A stretch of 64,000 nt of DNA from NCBI GenBank assembly GCA_018268935.1, contig JAFDVS010000092.1:21244-85243 (forward strand), read 5' to 3'. Positions within the stretch are counted from its first letter, which is position 1; every line of letters begins with the position of its first letter. The DNA is from Acidobacteriota bacterium. GTDB lineage: Bacteria; Acidobacteriota; Terriglobia; Bryobacterales; Bryobacteraceae. The notes beneath the pieces were generated by a model. It did not search any database. It saw nothing but the letters and a program-made list of their open reading frames with translations, and had not been told where the DNA came from. The translations under genes were made by a program, and so were the position numbers. Of this stretch, positions 24,070-32,908 are shown piece after piece.

Positions 24070-26585
24070 CGGTAGGTGACGAAGAACGGGCTCGACCAGG
24101 CGACCTTACCGTCCTCCTGCTCCAGCCGGACGTAGTAGTGGTGGAAGCCTTTCGATGGCTCGCGGTCGGCGAACGTGAAATCGACGTCCTGCTTGCCGGG
24201 CGCTGCGCTGTAGATTTCCTTCGAATCCTTGAGGACGAACACCTTGCTGACAGGCTTCGTTCCACGTGCCTTGACCTGAATCCGTTCCGGTGATGCGAGG
24301 GTGAACTCTTCGCCCATGAAGTGCGATCCCATGCGTACATCGAGCACGATGTTGTCGGTGGCGCCGTAGACCTGGCGCTTGCGAAATGCTTCGAGGATTC
24401 CTTCGCGTGTCGGGTTGTCGGTGTAGACCATGGCGTAGGAGATGTGTGTGGAACCGTGATCGGAGCTGGCAATGATGCCGAGTCTGTAGCCTTTGGCGAG
24501 AGCGACGGAGACCATGCCTTCGGGCTTGTATTGGGCCACGGCGATGTGTTCGGCATCGCGTGCCGGGTCGGCTACCAGCGGGGCGCCGACTTTCTCATAG
24601 CTGGTTCGCGCGCCCTGGAAGATCTCCACGACTGGCTCTAACGCCTGGTCGAACTCTTTCCAATCCGTGCCCATGAACGTGCCGGTGGTGTGGGCGATGA
24701 TCAGCGGCTTGGTTTTGCGGATATCGTCGTAGAGCAACTGGGTGTCGTTGTCGAAGGCGTCGCGCATGCCGACGCCGGATTCGTCGCCGGTAGGCCCGGC
24801 GGGCAATCCGTAGCCGGGAGCGGACTCCTTCATGTACAGCGGGGTGATGCGCGCTTGCGAACGTTTTGCCCAGAAAATGTTTCGGTTACCCTTCGGCCAT
24901 TGCGGGCTGCGCTCATAGCCAAAGATGGCGACGTAAGCGCCCGGGACGTGGAACATGTCCGTCATCTTCTGCGTGTACCACCACCAGTAGGGCCAGGCGC
25001 CGCCCTGATGATCGGTGGATGCGCCGAAATCGAGCGAAGCCGCGTCGATCATGTAGCGGTAGAACTCGGGAAGCGATCCATCGGTGGCGCCGCCGCCGTC
25101 CCAACTCAGTTCGGTGTGGCGATGAAAATCGCCGCGCAGCAACCGCAGTTTCCGGCCGTTGATGCTTGCCACGTAGTTGCGCGCGGCGCGGACGTCGCCG
25201 GCCTCATTGGGGTGATCGGGCTTCGATGCGTCGACGGCGGATGGGGGTGTGCCGGTCCATGAGGATTCCTTCGTATAAGCCGCGGCATCGAGAGAAGCGA
25301 TCATGACGCGTTGCCGGAGGGGGCGGTGGAAGTTGCCTTCGCGCCGTCCATCCGTGGGCCACGCCAGCCAAAACTTTCCGTCGTTATCGACCACCGCTCC
25401 GGCCCGCGTGCTGGAGCGCCCGCGGGAATCGGGCAGCACGAACGAGTCCGACCATTTGGCGCCGTCGAAGTGCGTGAGCCAGTATTCCCAGAAAGCGAGT
25501 TTGCGGCCACGGGCATTGGCCGGTCCTCCGGCTAAACGGAGAGCCGAAGCGACGTACACCGATCCTCTGCCGTCCGAGAAGACTTGCGGGTGATGTGCCA
25601 CTTCTTTGCGGAACGCCGCAGAGACCGGAGCCGGATCGCGCCACTGCCCGCCGGCCCAACAGCGGATGCGCGCTTCACGCAAGTCGCCGAGCGGCTTTCC
25701 GGTCGCCGTATTGCGCACGACGTAGCCGGTGTCCTTGCCCCAGAATGGCATTCCCGATTCGTAGGCGACCCACACGCGGCCGGCCGTATCGACAGCAACG
25801 GAGGCTTGCGCTTCCATCATGCTGGTGGCGGCGACACTCATTTCCTCTGCTGGCTTCCCTTTTTCGACGCGCGACAGCAGAACGTCGTAATTGCCGTTGC
25901 GGTGCGAATCGTAGGCAACCCACGCGACACCACGAGAGTCCAGGGCGATGGCTGGAAACCAATCATTGCCGGCATGGTTCGTGACGCGAACTTCGGGCAG
26001 GAATTTCTCACCGTCGAACTCCATCATCAGAATGTTGGAGTGGCGCTCGCGGAAACTCTGCCAGACAAAAGCGAAGCGCCCGTTCGCGCCGGCGGCGAGC
26101 CGCGGATGGATGTCGGGCATGGCATGTGTAGTGAGGCGCTGGCGTGGCTCCCATTGTTGGATGGCGGGGTTGAATGGCCGGGCGTAGAGGTCCCAGTTAT
26201 CATTCTCCATCTGCGACCACACCACCCAGACGCGATTGCGCGCATCGACGGCGAGCTGCGGCATCCAGGAGTCGCCGGAAGTCCCCGGCACCCACATCAT
26301 GTTGCCCCACTTCCCGTTCTGATAACGGCGAATGGCAATATCGTCGCGGCCGTCGTTGTAGCTGAGCCATGCGGCCCAAATGGAGCCATCCGGCCCGAGG
26401 GCAACCGCGGGCCAATCGTCCTGACGGAATTCGTGGCCGTAGGCGGTAGTGCGCAGCGTTACGCCGCCTGTGGTTTGCGCTTGCATCGTTAGTGGCGTTT
26501 GCTGCATCCTGCCGCCCGGCAGTAAATACCAGACTGCCGGCGGAACAGCCAGTGCGATCGCCAGCAGTGCCTTCCGGTTTCGCAT
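24066..26585 (-). CDS. DUF3604 family protein with PHP-like domain
   Basis: 839 residues. The ATG at 26585 is chosen because AAGGAGGG lies five bases upstream and it begins a signal or anchor segment (KALLAIALAVPPAVWYLLP); a longer frame would run into the receptor gene. The first half has repeated WPAVALGPDGSIWAAW-type blocks of a beta propeller (residues about 50-470). The second half is DUF3604: GDFHRHTELSWDGGG, DFGASTDHQGG, LIIAHTTGTFMGTDW and IASSDHGSTHISYAM place His/Asp metal ligands as in PHP-type phosphoesterases. The substrate is unknown. It is the last gene of a three-gene operon, 11 bases after the TonB-dependent receptor. Confidence 0.9.
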   Translation of the reverse strand: MRNRKALLAIALAVPPAVWYLLPGGRMQQTPLTMQAQTTGGVTLRTTAYGHEFRQDDWPAVALGPDGSIWAAWLSYNDGRDDIAIRRYQNGKWGNMMWVPGTSGDSWMPQLAVDARNRVWVVWSQMENDNWDLYARPFNPAIQQWEPRQRLTTHAMPDIHPRLAAGANGRFAFVWQSFRERHSNILMMEFDGEKFLPEVRVTNHAGNDWFPAIALDSRGVAWVAYDSHRNGNYDVLLSRVEKGKPAEEMSVAATSMMEAQASVAVDTAGRVWVAYESGMPFWGKDTGYVVRNTATGKPLGDLREARIRCWAGGQWRDPAPVSAAFRKEVAHHPQVFSDGRGSVYVASALRLAGGPANARGRKLAFWEYWLTHFDGAKWSDSFVLPDSRGRSSTRAGAVVDNDGKFWLAWPTDGRREGNFHRPLRQRVMIASLDAAAYTKESSWTGTPPSAVDASKPDHPNEAGDVRAARNYVASINGRKLRLLRGDFHRHTELSWDGGGATDGSLPEFYRYMIDAASLDFGASTDHQGGAWPYWWWYTQKMTDMFHVPGAYVAIFGYERSPQWPKGNRNIFWAKRSQARITPLYMKESAPGYGLPAGPTGDESGVGMRDAFDNDTQLLYDDIRKTKPLIIAHTTGTFMGTDWKEFDQALEPVVEIFQGARTSYEKVGAPLVADPARDAEHIAVAQYKPEGMVSVALAKGYRLGIIASSDHGSTHISYAMVYTDNPTREGILEAFRKRQVYGATDNIVLDVRMGSHFMGEEFTLASPERIQVKARGTKPVSKVFVLKDSKEIYSAAPGKQDVDFTFADREPSKGFHHYYVRLEQEDGKVAWSSPFFVTYR

Positions 26586-26596
26586 CGGTTCCCTCC

Positions 26597-29500
26597 TTAT
26601 CGGGAAAGCTTGAGAGCAAACTGCACCACTCTCGGTGAGTTGCCTTGTGCGTTGACGACGCCGAACTGCGGATTGCCGAAGACTACGTTGGGCGGCGCAA
26701 ATCGCGGTGAGTTGGTGAAGTTGAAAATTTCCGCGCGGAACTGCAGTTGAAAACGCTCCGCGATGGTGGTGTTCTTGGTGAACGTGATGTCGAGCCCGGC
26801 GGTCCCATCGCTGCGCGTGCCATTGAATGTGCGCGGCGCGGTGCCGAAGGCGTAGGGTGCGGGGTTGGAGAAAGGGGCTGCGGAAAGCCATCGTGCCGCA
26901 GTCGGGTTATCCACCGAAGGGCTCACGCCATTCCAATTCGGGCGTTGGCCGCCGCCCTGGGAGAAGTTGTTATTTGTGTTCGATGTGATGCCAAGCGGGC
27001 CGCCCGAGAACGAAGACCAGATTGCCGCCATCTGCCATCCGCCGAGCAGTTTCCCCTGTGCCCCTTTGGCATTGCGAGCCAGCGGGAGTTCGTAAACCGT
27101 ATTGACGATGAAGCGGTGCGTCATGTCGGCGAGCGAAGAAGCCTTCTCCGCGGCGAGATTGTTCCAGTTCTGGACGTTGTCGCCGGATAGTGTCTCCCCG
27201 GCAAAGGGTCCGATGTTGTAGTCCATTAGTTTCGAATAGGTGTACGAGGTGAGGAAAGTGAGGTTGCGGCTGAGGCGTTTTTCGAGGCGGCTTTCCATCG
27301 CGTGGTAGGTGGAGGAAGCGTTGTGCTCATTCTGCGATGTGACCGCGGTGAAGTGCGGATAGGGGCGCAGCAATTGTGCGCGCGCCACATTGCGTTGCGC
27401 CAGTGTCCCCACGCTGATCTGGCCAAAGAATGGATTCGTCACTTGTTGGCGCAGTGCGTCACCTTGCGCGAGAGCGGCGTCCGGAAGCTGGTTCCACTGG
27501 CGATTCTGCTGGAAGCCGAGGCCGCGGCTGGCTGCGTATCCCACTTCCGCCACCATGTTGAAGGGCAGTTCACGCTGGATATTGAAGTTCCATTGCATGC
27601 TATAGGGCAGCTTGTTGCCGCGATTGAAGAAGGTGATGTCCTGGCCGAGTAGTGTCGAGAGGCCCAGTTTGCTGCCGGATGGTTGGTTGATGCCGTCGGG
27701 ATAGGGGTTGCTCCACTGCACGATGGGCGTCACGCCATCGAGACTGGTGACAATGTTCGTGCTGGCGGAGAATCCTGAGATGCCGAATGCCGCGGAGCCG
27801 GTGCCGATGCCGGTGGCGGAGGCGTAGAACAGCCCACCGCCGCCGCGGATGACGGTCTTCGGCAGCGCCTTCCAGGAAAAACCAAAACGTGGAGAAATGT
27901 TTGTGCGATCCGGTTCGGCGTTGTAGCGGGAGAGGCCGCCAACGCCAACGAACGTGAGGCCGCCGCGTAGATCGTAACCCGCTGCCTGCAGTGGCGATCT
28001 GGCATTGAAATCGAAGTTGGTGAGCTGGTTGAATCGATCTTTTCGCGGCGTTTCGTAATCCCAGCGGATGCCCAGATTCAAGGTGAGCGTGGAGGTTGCT
28101 TTGTAGGTGTCTTGCAGGAAGAGCCCGTAGTAGCGATTGGTTTGCGCCAGCGCGGGCACGGGGCGCACTCCGCCACCAGTTACTCCAAGCAGAAATGTTG
28201 CCAGTGCATGTCCGGCAGTGGCGGTGGATTGCGTCGGATTCGGGCCTTGCGTCCACACTGGCGTGAAATTGAACTCGACGGCGTTGGCGCCGGTTTGCAG
28301 ATTGTTGAACTGGATGACGCGTGCCTCACCACCGAACTTCAGCGTATGCCGCGTCAGTGATTTCGTCATGTTCCCTTGCAGCGCATGGGAGTTGTTGCCC
28401 AGCCGGATGATGTCACTTGCACCCAAGGCATAGCCGGTTCCGATGTTGGTGGGCGAAGCCGTGACGCCGTAGCCGGTGATGGTGATGGCTGGAAATGCTC
28501 GCGGCTCCCCGATCTGCGATTGCAGGTTGGCGGGTAAGCCAAGGCTGGCAATATCAAAGCCCGATCCCCAGGGCTCGCGTTGATTGCCGAGGCGTGTGAA
28601 CGAATAGCGAATGGTCCCCAGCAGGCTGGGAGTGACCGTTTGCGCGTGTTCGACCACGGCGTTCTGGCGATTGAAGATTTGGGCGCCCGTAGCGGGAGAG
28701 CCAATGTTATCCGGGCCGTAAGGTGAGGCTCGCTTGAACGGAGAATCATCGTAGGAGTAGCGCACGAACATACGGCTGTTGGCGGAGAAATTGTGATCAC
28801 CGCGCAGGCTGAAGGTGTCTTTGGTGATGCTGCTGCCATCGGTGCGCGCGTAGTTGTTGACGCCGGTGAACGGAGCGCCTTGCGTGTTCGGGGTAGGGAA
28901 GTAGCGGAACAGATTGCGAGCAATGGGATGAATGCGGTCTCCGGGAATGCGATTGCCGGCGAAGGGCGTGCGTAGGAATCCGCCCGCTGGATTGGCGCGC
29001 GTGGTATTGGGGTCGTAGAGGGTGATGGCGTTGCCGGCTGCATTGCGCAGGCTGGAGAAATCGCCGGTGAGTTGTACGGGATCCGGGATGGTTCCGAGGA
29101 ACGTCGTGCCCTGGATGAATCGCACCAGTTCCACACTGGCGAAGAGGAAGGTTCGGTTGCGCCCATCGTAGAGTTTGGGCAGCACCACCGGCCCGCCAAA
29201 AGTCCCGCCGAATTGATTGAACTTGAATGGCGGCCGGGGCTGGCCGCTTTGGTTGGCGAAGAAATCGCTGGCGTTGAGCTTGTCGTTGCGGAAGAATTCG
29301 TAAACGTTGAAGTGCGGATCGTTAGAGCCGCTCTTGGTCACCACGTTGAACACTCCACCGGCGGCACGGCCGTATTCGGCGCTGAAGTTGTTTGTCTCCA
29401 CTTTGAATTCCTGTACGGTGTCCGGGTTGGAGTTGATGACGGGCTGGTTCTGTGAGGGTGAAGAATTCGGTGCCCCATCGAGCAGAAATTCGTTGGCGCT

Positions 29501-30052
29501 GGCGCGCTGCCCGTTGATCATGAACGAGACAGTGGAGATTTGATCGACGGGAAGATTGTTCACTCCGCCGGAGGGACGCACGCTGGGAACCAGCATGGCC
29601 AGCGCATAGGGATTGCGCCCCAGCAACGGCAGTTCGGCCACTTGCTTCGATCCGATGACCTGCCCCACGGTGGAGGATTCGCTATCGAGCAGCAGCGCCT
29701 GGGCGGAAACCTGCACCGATTCTGTTACCGCGCCCAACTGCAGCGTCAGATCGAGACGCGCCGCTTGCTGCACCTGCAACTCGAGGCCGGACTGTTTCAA
29801 CGGGACGAAGCCTTCCTTGGTTACCGTGACTGTGTAGCGGCCAGGCTGGAGCGAAGGGACGATGTAGAAACCGTCCGTATTTGTCTCCACCTTGACGGCG
29901 ATGCTGGTGGCGGCCGATTCCACGCTGACGTGGGCCCCTTGAATGATGGCGCCGGTGGGATCCGCTACGCGGCCAGTGAGGCTCGCCGTCTGTGCGTCGA
30001 GGAAAGAGAGACAGCCTGTGAGGCAAAAAAAGACAAAACGCAGCCGAAACAT
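26597..30052 (-). CDS. TonB-dependent receptor with N-terminal carboxypeptidase-regulatory domain (Oar-like)
   Basis: 1151 residues, outer membrane. The signal peptide ends at about residue 20 (FLDAQ). ASLTGRVADPTGAIIQGAHV through GLELQVQQAARLDLTL is a carboxypeptidase regulatory-like (CarboxypepD_reg) beta sandwich, followed by a plug (QVAELPLLGRNPYALAML) and a 22-strand-type barrel ending in a hydrophobic strand (RVVQFALKLSR). Acidobacteria carry many such Oar-like receptors; substrates are usually glycans, peptides or other polymers but are not predictable. Linked to DUF3604 downstream (11 bases) and to a polytopic membrane protein upstream (20 bases). No TonB/ExbBD genes are in the window. 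Confidence 0.92.
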   Translation of the reverse strand: MFRLRFVFFCLTGCLSFLDAQTASLTGRVADPTGAIIQGAHVSVESAATSIAVKVETNTDGFYIVPSLQPGRYTVTVTKEGFVPLKQSGLELQVQQAARLDLTLQLGAVTESVQVSAQALLLDSESSTVGQVIGSKQVAELPLLGRNPYALAMLVPSVRPSGGVNNLPVDQISTVSFMINGQRASANEFLLDGAPNSSPSQNQPVINSNPDTVQEFKVETNNFSAEYGRAAGGVFNVVTKSGSNDPHFNVYEFFRNDKLNASDFFANQSGQPRPPFKFNQFGGTFGGPVVLPKLYDGRNRTFLFASVELVRFIQGTTFLGTIPDPVQLTGDFSSLRNAAGNAITLYDPNTTRANPAGGFLRTPFAGNRIPGDRIHPIARNLFRYFPTPNTQGAPFTGVNNYARTDGSSITKDTFSLRGDHNFSANSRMFVRYSYDDSPFKRASPYGPDNIGSPATGAQIFNRQNAVVEHAQTVTPSLLGTIRYSFTRLGNQREPWGSGFDIASLGLPANLQSQIGEPRAFPAITITGYGVTASPTNIGTGYALGASDIIRLGNNSHALQGNMTKSLTRHTLKFGGEARVIQFNNLQTGANAVEFNFTPVWTQGPNPTQSTATAGHALATFLLGVTGGGVRPVPALAQTNRYYGLFLQDTYKATSTLTLNLGIRWDYETPRKDRFNQLTNFDFNARSPLQAAGYDLRGGLTFVGVGGLSRYNAEPDRTNISPRFGFSWKALPKTVIRGGGGLFYASATGIGTGSAAFGISGFSASTNIVTSLDGVTPIVQWSNPYPDGINQPSGSKLGLSTLLGQDITFFNRGNKLPYSMQWNFNIQRELPFNMVAEVGYAASRGLGFQQNRQWNQLPDAALAQGDALRQQVTNPFFGQISVGTLAQRNVARAQLLRPYPHFTAVTSQNEHNASSTYHAMESRLEKRLSRNLTFLTSYTYSKLMDYNIGPFAGETLSGDNVQNWNNLAAEKASSLADMTHRFIVNTVYELPLARNAKGAQGKLLGGWQMAAIWSSFSGGPLGITSNTNNNFSQGGGQRPNWNGVSPSVDNPTAARWLSAAPFSNPAPYAFGTAPRTFNGTRSDGTAGLDITFTKNTTIAERFQLQFRAEIFNFTNSPRFAPPNVVFGNPQFGVVNAQGNSPRVVQFALKLSR

Positions 30053-30072
30053 GACGGCCAGTATATAACCGT

Positions 30073-31425
30073 TCAGGCGGCTGTCTGTCGGCGGCGGGCG
30101 ATTTGGTAGATCAAAGCGGCCAGTGCCAGATCCATCAGCGCGCGGAAGAGAAACAAATGTCGGCCCGTTTCCTTGCAGTCGGCCAGGGCGCTGAGGAAGA
30201 ACTCGAGACCCGCCATTGCAACCAGCACCAGCGAAGGCAGCGCGCCTCGGGTTGCGTAGATCAGGCCGCCGGCAACGGCCAGCAAATAGAAGGCATAGAG
30301 CAAGGGGCGGTTCTCGAACAGGGCTCGGCGTGTGTCGCTGACGATCGCGAAAGCATGGCTGGTCTCTCCGGGTTGCTTCCCCGCGCTTGAAGTGAAATTG
30401 CCGTGACCGAAGTGCCGCTCGTAGGCGCCGTCCTTCAAAGCGGCCAAGGTGAGGCGCATGGGAGCTTCGGGATGGCGCAGGTAATAGCCCAGGAGCTTCG
30501 CATGGCTGAGGTGTTGCAGCAAGACGCTTCTGTAGTTCGGGTGGTTCATGCCGGATTCCGCTCCGAAAGCATCGGTGCCGCGGAAGGTGGTCATCTCGCG
30601 GGGAAGTCCGAGTTCGGTGAGCACCGCCTCTTGGTCCTGCGTGTTCAGCAGCAGGTCACTGAAGACGATATGGTAGGCGGCCATGGCGCGGTAATCCTGC
30701 GGCACGCGCTGGTACATGCCCCAAACGGCCGCGCACAACAGCAGCGCGTAGGCCACCATGCCTTTGATTGACACTGCCTCGCGGATGCGCTTGTCGAACA
30801 GGAACAGGCAAAGCAGGGGGGCAATGAGAAATGTGTGCTGCAGCTTTGAGGTGAGGAACAGCAGAACGGCAATCATCAACCCGCCCATGTTCCAACGCAG
30901 GTTGCCGTAACTGGCCGCTATCCGCGCATAGAACGCAGCGGAGAGCATCAGAAACAGAAACGACCCAACGTCCATGTAGAACGAATTGAAGTACGAGAAG
31001 TACGCAACGTCGCACAGCACCGCCAGGATTGCAATCCACACGGCCGGAGAACGGATGATGGGTACGATGAGCCAGAGTGCGGCCAACAGGAGCGCGCTGT
31101 GCGCCAGGCCAACCAGTCGGAGCCCGAGGAGTCCGTCTGTAAAGGGGCCGGTGAGGTAATAGACGGCGGCGGTGGGCAGCAGTGTGGATGTGAACAGGCG
31201 CACGATGACACGTTCGGCCGGCGAGTGCTGCCATACGGGAATCACGAAGCCGAAGTACCGCTCCGCGCCGGTCACCGGCGTGGCGGGAACCAGTTGCAGA
31301 GGGCCGGTTACATTGACGTAATCCCCATTGTCCGCAAGCCCGACAATCGGTGAGATGGCAAGCTGAGAACACAGGATCAGCGCGGCGACGATCACCGGGA
31401 AGATCTGCCTTGCGGAGGGAAACAT
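30073..31425 (-). CDS. Polytopic membrane protein, GT-C-glycosyltransferase-like
   Basis: 450 residues with about ten or eleven hydrophobic segments. After the first helix comes a first periplasmic loop with GLADNGDYVNV, an acidic motif after TM1 like that of GT-C lipid-sugar-dependent glycosyltransferases. Other features are ILAVLCDVAYFSYFNSFYMD and a large loop near the C-terminus (residues 270-370) with RLTLAALKDGAYERHFGHGNF. No family is named with certainty. It is the first gene of a minus-strand operon with the TonB receptor and DUF3604, which might suggest surface glycosylation, but that is speculative. Divergent from the DUF1501 gene, with 102 bases between starts. Confidence 0.72.
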   Translation of the reverse strand: MFPSARQIFPVIVAALILCSQLAISPIVGLADNGDYVNVTGPLQLVPATPVTGAERYFGFVIPVWQHSPAERVIVRLFTSTLLPTAAVYYLTGPFTDGLLGLRLVGLAHSALLLAALWLIVPIIRSPAVWIAILAVLCDVAYFSYFNSFYMDVGSFLFLMLSAAFYARIAASYGNLRWNMGGLMIAVLLFLTSKLQHTFLIAPLLCLFLFDKRIREAVSIKGMVAYALLLCAAVWGMYQRVPQDYRAMAAYHIVFSDLLLNTQDQEAVLTELGLPREMTTFRGTDAFGAESGMNHPNYRSVLLQHLSHAKLLGYYLRHPEAPMRLTLAALKDGAYERHFGHGNFTSSAGKQPGETSHAFAIVSDTRRALFENRPLLYAFYLLAVAGGLIYATRGALPSLVLVAMAGLEFFLSALADCKETGRHLFLFRALMDLALAALIYQIARRRQTAA

Positions 31426-31527
31426 CGTTTTTCACGATAGCACTGCCGAACCCGTCCGCCGTTTGCCGCACCATCCCGCCTGTAATAAGATGAAGATCGA
31501 TCTCATAGAAGGGAAAGGTGTCTCTTT

Positions 31528-32904
31528 ATGATTCGCCTGGATGCTGACCGTTCTGTTGAATTCTGCGATGGATTCCGGCGCAGGGACTTCCTGCATGCCG
31601 GCTCGCTTTCCACGTTGGGCCTGGGGCTGGGGCAATTTCTCGGGCTGAAAGCGCACGGCGCCGTCGACAAGAGCAAGGACATCAACTGCATCATGTTGAT
31701 GCTGGTGGGCGGCCCTTCCCAACTCGATACCTGGGACATGAAGCCGAATGCCCCGCTCGAAATTCGCGGGCCTTACAAGCCCATGAAGACGAATGTTCCG
31801 GGCATCGAAATCAGCGAGAATTTCCCGCGCATGGCGAAGCACGCCGACAAGTACGCCATCGTGCGTAGCATGTATCACACCGCCGCGGCCGTGCACGATA
31901 CCGGACATCAGATGATGCAGACCGGGCGCCTGTTCCAGGGCGGCGTGGAGCATCCGCACATTGGCTGCGTGCTTGGCAAGCTGCGCGGACCGAAGGGCGA
32001 TGTGCCTCCGCACGTGCTGTTGCCGCGTCCCATCGGCAACACCGGCGGCAATATGCCGCACGGGCAAAGCGCGGGCTTCTTGGGAAAGACGTTCGATCCG
32101 TTTGTGCTCAATGCCGATCCGGCGGACCCGAACTTCCGCGTGCCGGATATGCTGCCTCCGGATTACCTCACCGCGCTGCGCGTGGACCGGCGCCGCAACT
32201 GGCGTGAGATGGTGGATAAGACTGTCAGTAAGTTCGAGACCTCGCAGGACGCGCGGTTGCTCGATTCCACCTTCCACCAAGCCTATACGTTGATGTCATC
32301 GGAGAAGGCGCGCGAGGCTTTCGAATTGCACCGTGAAGACGAGAAGGTGCGTGAGAAGTACGGCATGAACCGCTTCGGACAAAGCTGCCTGCTGGCGCGG
32401 CGCATGATCGAGGCTGGCGTACGGTTCGTCACCATCAACATGTTCGAAACGGTGTTCGATGAGATCACCTGGGACATTCACGGTTCGAAGCCGTTCAGCC
32501 CGATCAGCTGCTATCGCGACCTGGTTGGCCCGATGTTCGATATGGCGTATTCCAGCCTGCTTCAGGAATTGCAGGAGCGTGGCTTGTTGGATAACACCAT
32601 GATCGTGGCATTCGGCGAATTCGGGCGCACTCCGAAAGTAAATCCGGCGGGCGGACGCGATCACTGGCCGCAATGCTGGAGCATCCTGATGGCAGGGGGC
32701 GGCGTGAAAGGCGGCCAGGTGGTTGGAGCATCCGATGACATCGGCGCGGCTCCCAAGGACCGGCCTTGCACTCCCGGCCAGGTGGCCGCAACAATCTATC
32801 ATTCGCTGGGCATCAGCCTCGAAACCGAGTTGCCTGGCGCGCAAGGGCGGCCCATTCCCATTGTGGACCGCGGTGTTGAACCCATTCGCGAGTTGTTTTC
32901 CTAA
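31528..32904 (+). CDS. DUF1501 protein with Tat-like signal (second copy)
   Basis: 458 residues. FRRRDFLHAGSLSTLGLGLG (from residue 16) is a twin-arginine signal. DUF1501 blocks: INCIMLMLVGGPSQLDTWDM, IEISENFPRMAKHADKYAIV, FGEFGRTPKVNPAGGRDHW and MAGGGVKGGQVVGASD. It starts the long plus-strand run ending at 52562 and precedes the PSD1/DUF1549/DUF1553 gene by 4 bases. Upstream (from about 31462) TTGCCG and TAAGAT spaced by 17 bases form a weak promoter-like pair, and GAAGGGAAAGG supplies a ribosome site. Function as for other DUF1501 proteins is unknown. Confidence 0.93.
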   Translation: MIRLDADRSVEFCDGFRRRDFLHAGSLSTLGLGLGQFLGLKAHGAVDKSKDINCIMLMLVGGPSQLDTWDMKPNAPLEIRGPYKPMKTNVPGIEISENFPRMAKHADKYAIVRSMYHTAAAVHDTGHQMMQTGRLFQGGVEHPHIGCVLGKLRGPKGDVPPHVLLPRPIGNTGGNMPHGQSAGFLGKTFDPFVLNADPADPNFRVPDMLPPDYLTALRVDRRRNWREMVDKTVSKFETSQDARLLDSTFHQAYTLMSSEKAREAFELHREDEKVREKYGMNRFGQSCLLARRMIEAGVRFVTINMFETVFDEITWDIHGSKPFSPISCYRDLVGPMFDMAYSSLLQELQERGLLDNTMIVAFGEFGRTPKVNPAGGRDHWPQCWSILMAGGGVKGGQVVGASDDIGAAPKDRPCTPGQVAATIYHSLGISLETELPGAQGRPIPIVDRGVEPIRELFS

Positions 32905-32908
32905 CGTC

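Noticed and set aside
26586..26891. N-terminal extension of the DUF3604 protein
   Set aside because: It would lie inside the receptor gene; the ATG at 26585 has a strong AAGGAGGG site and begins the hydrophobic leader.
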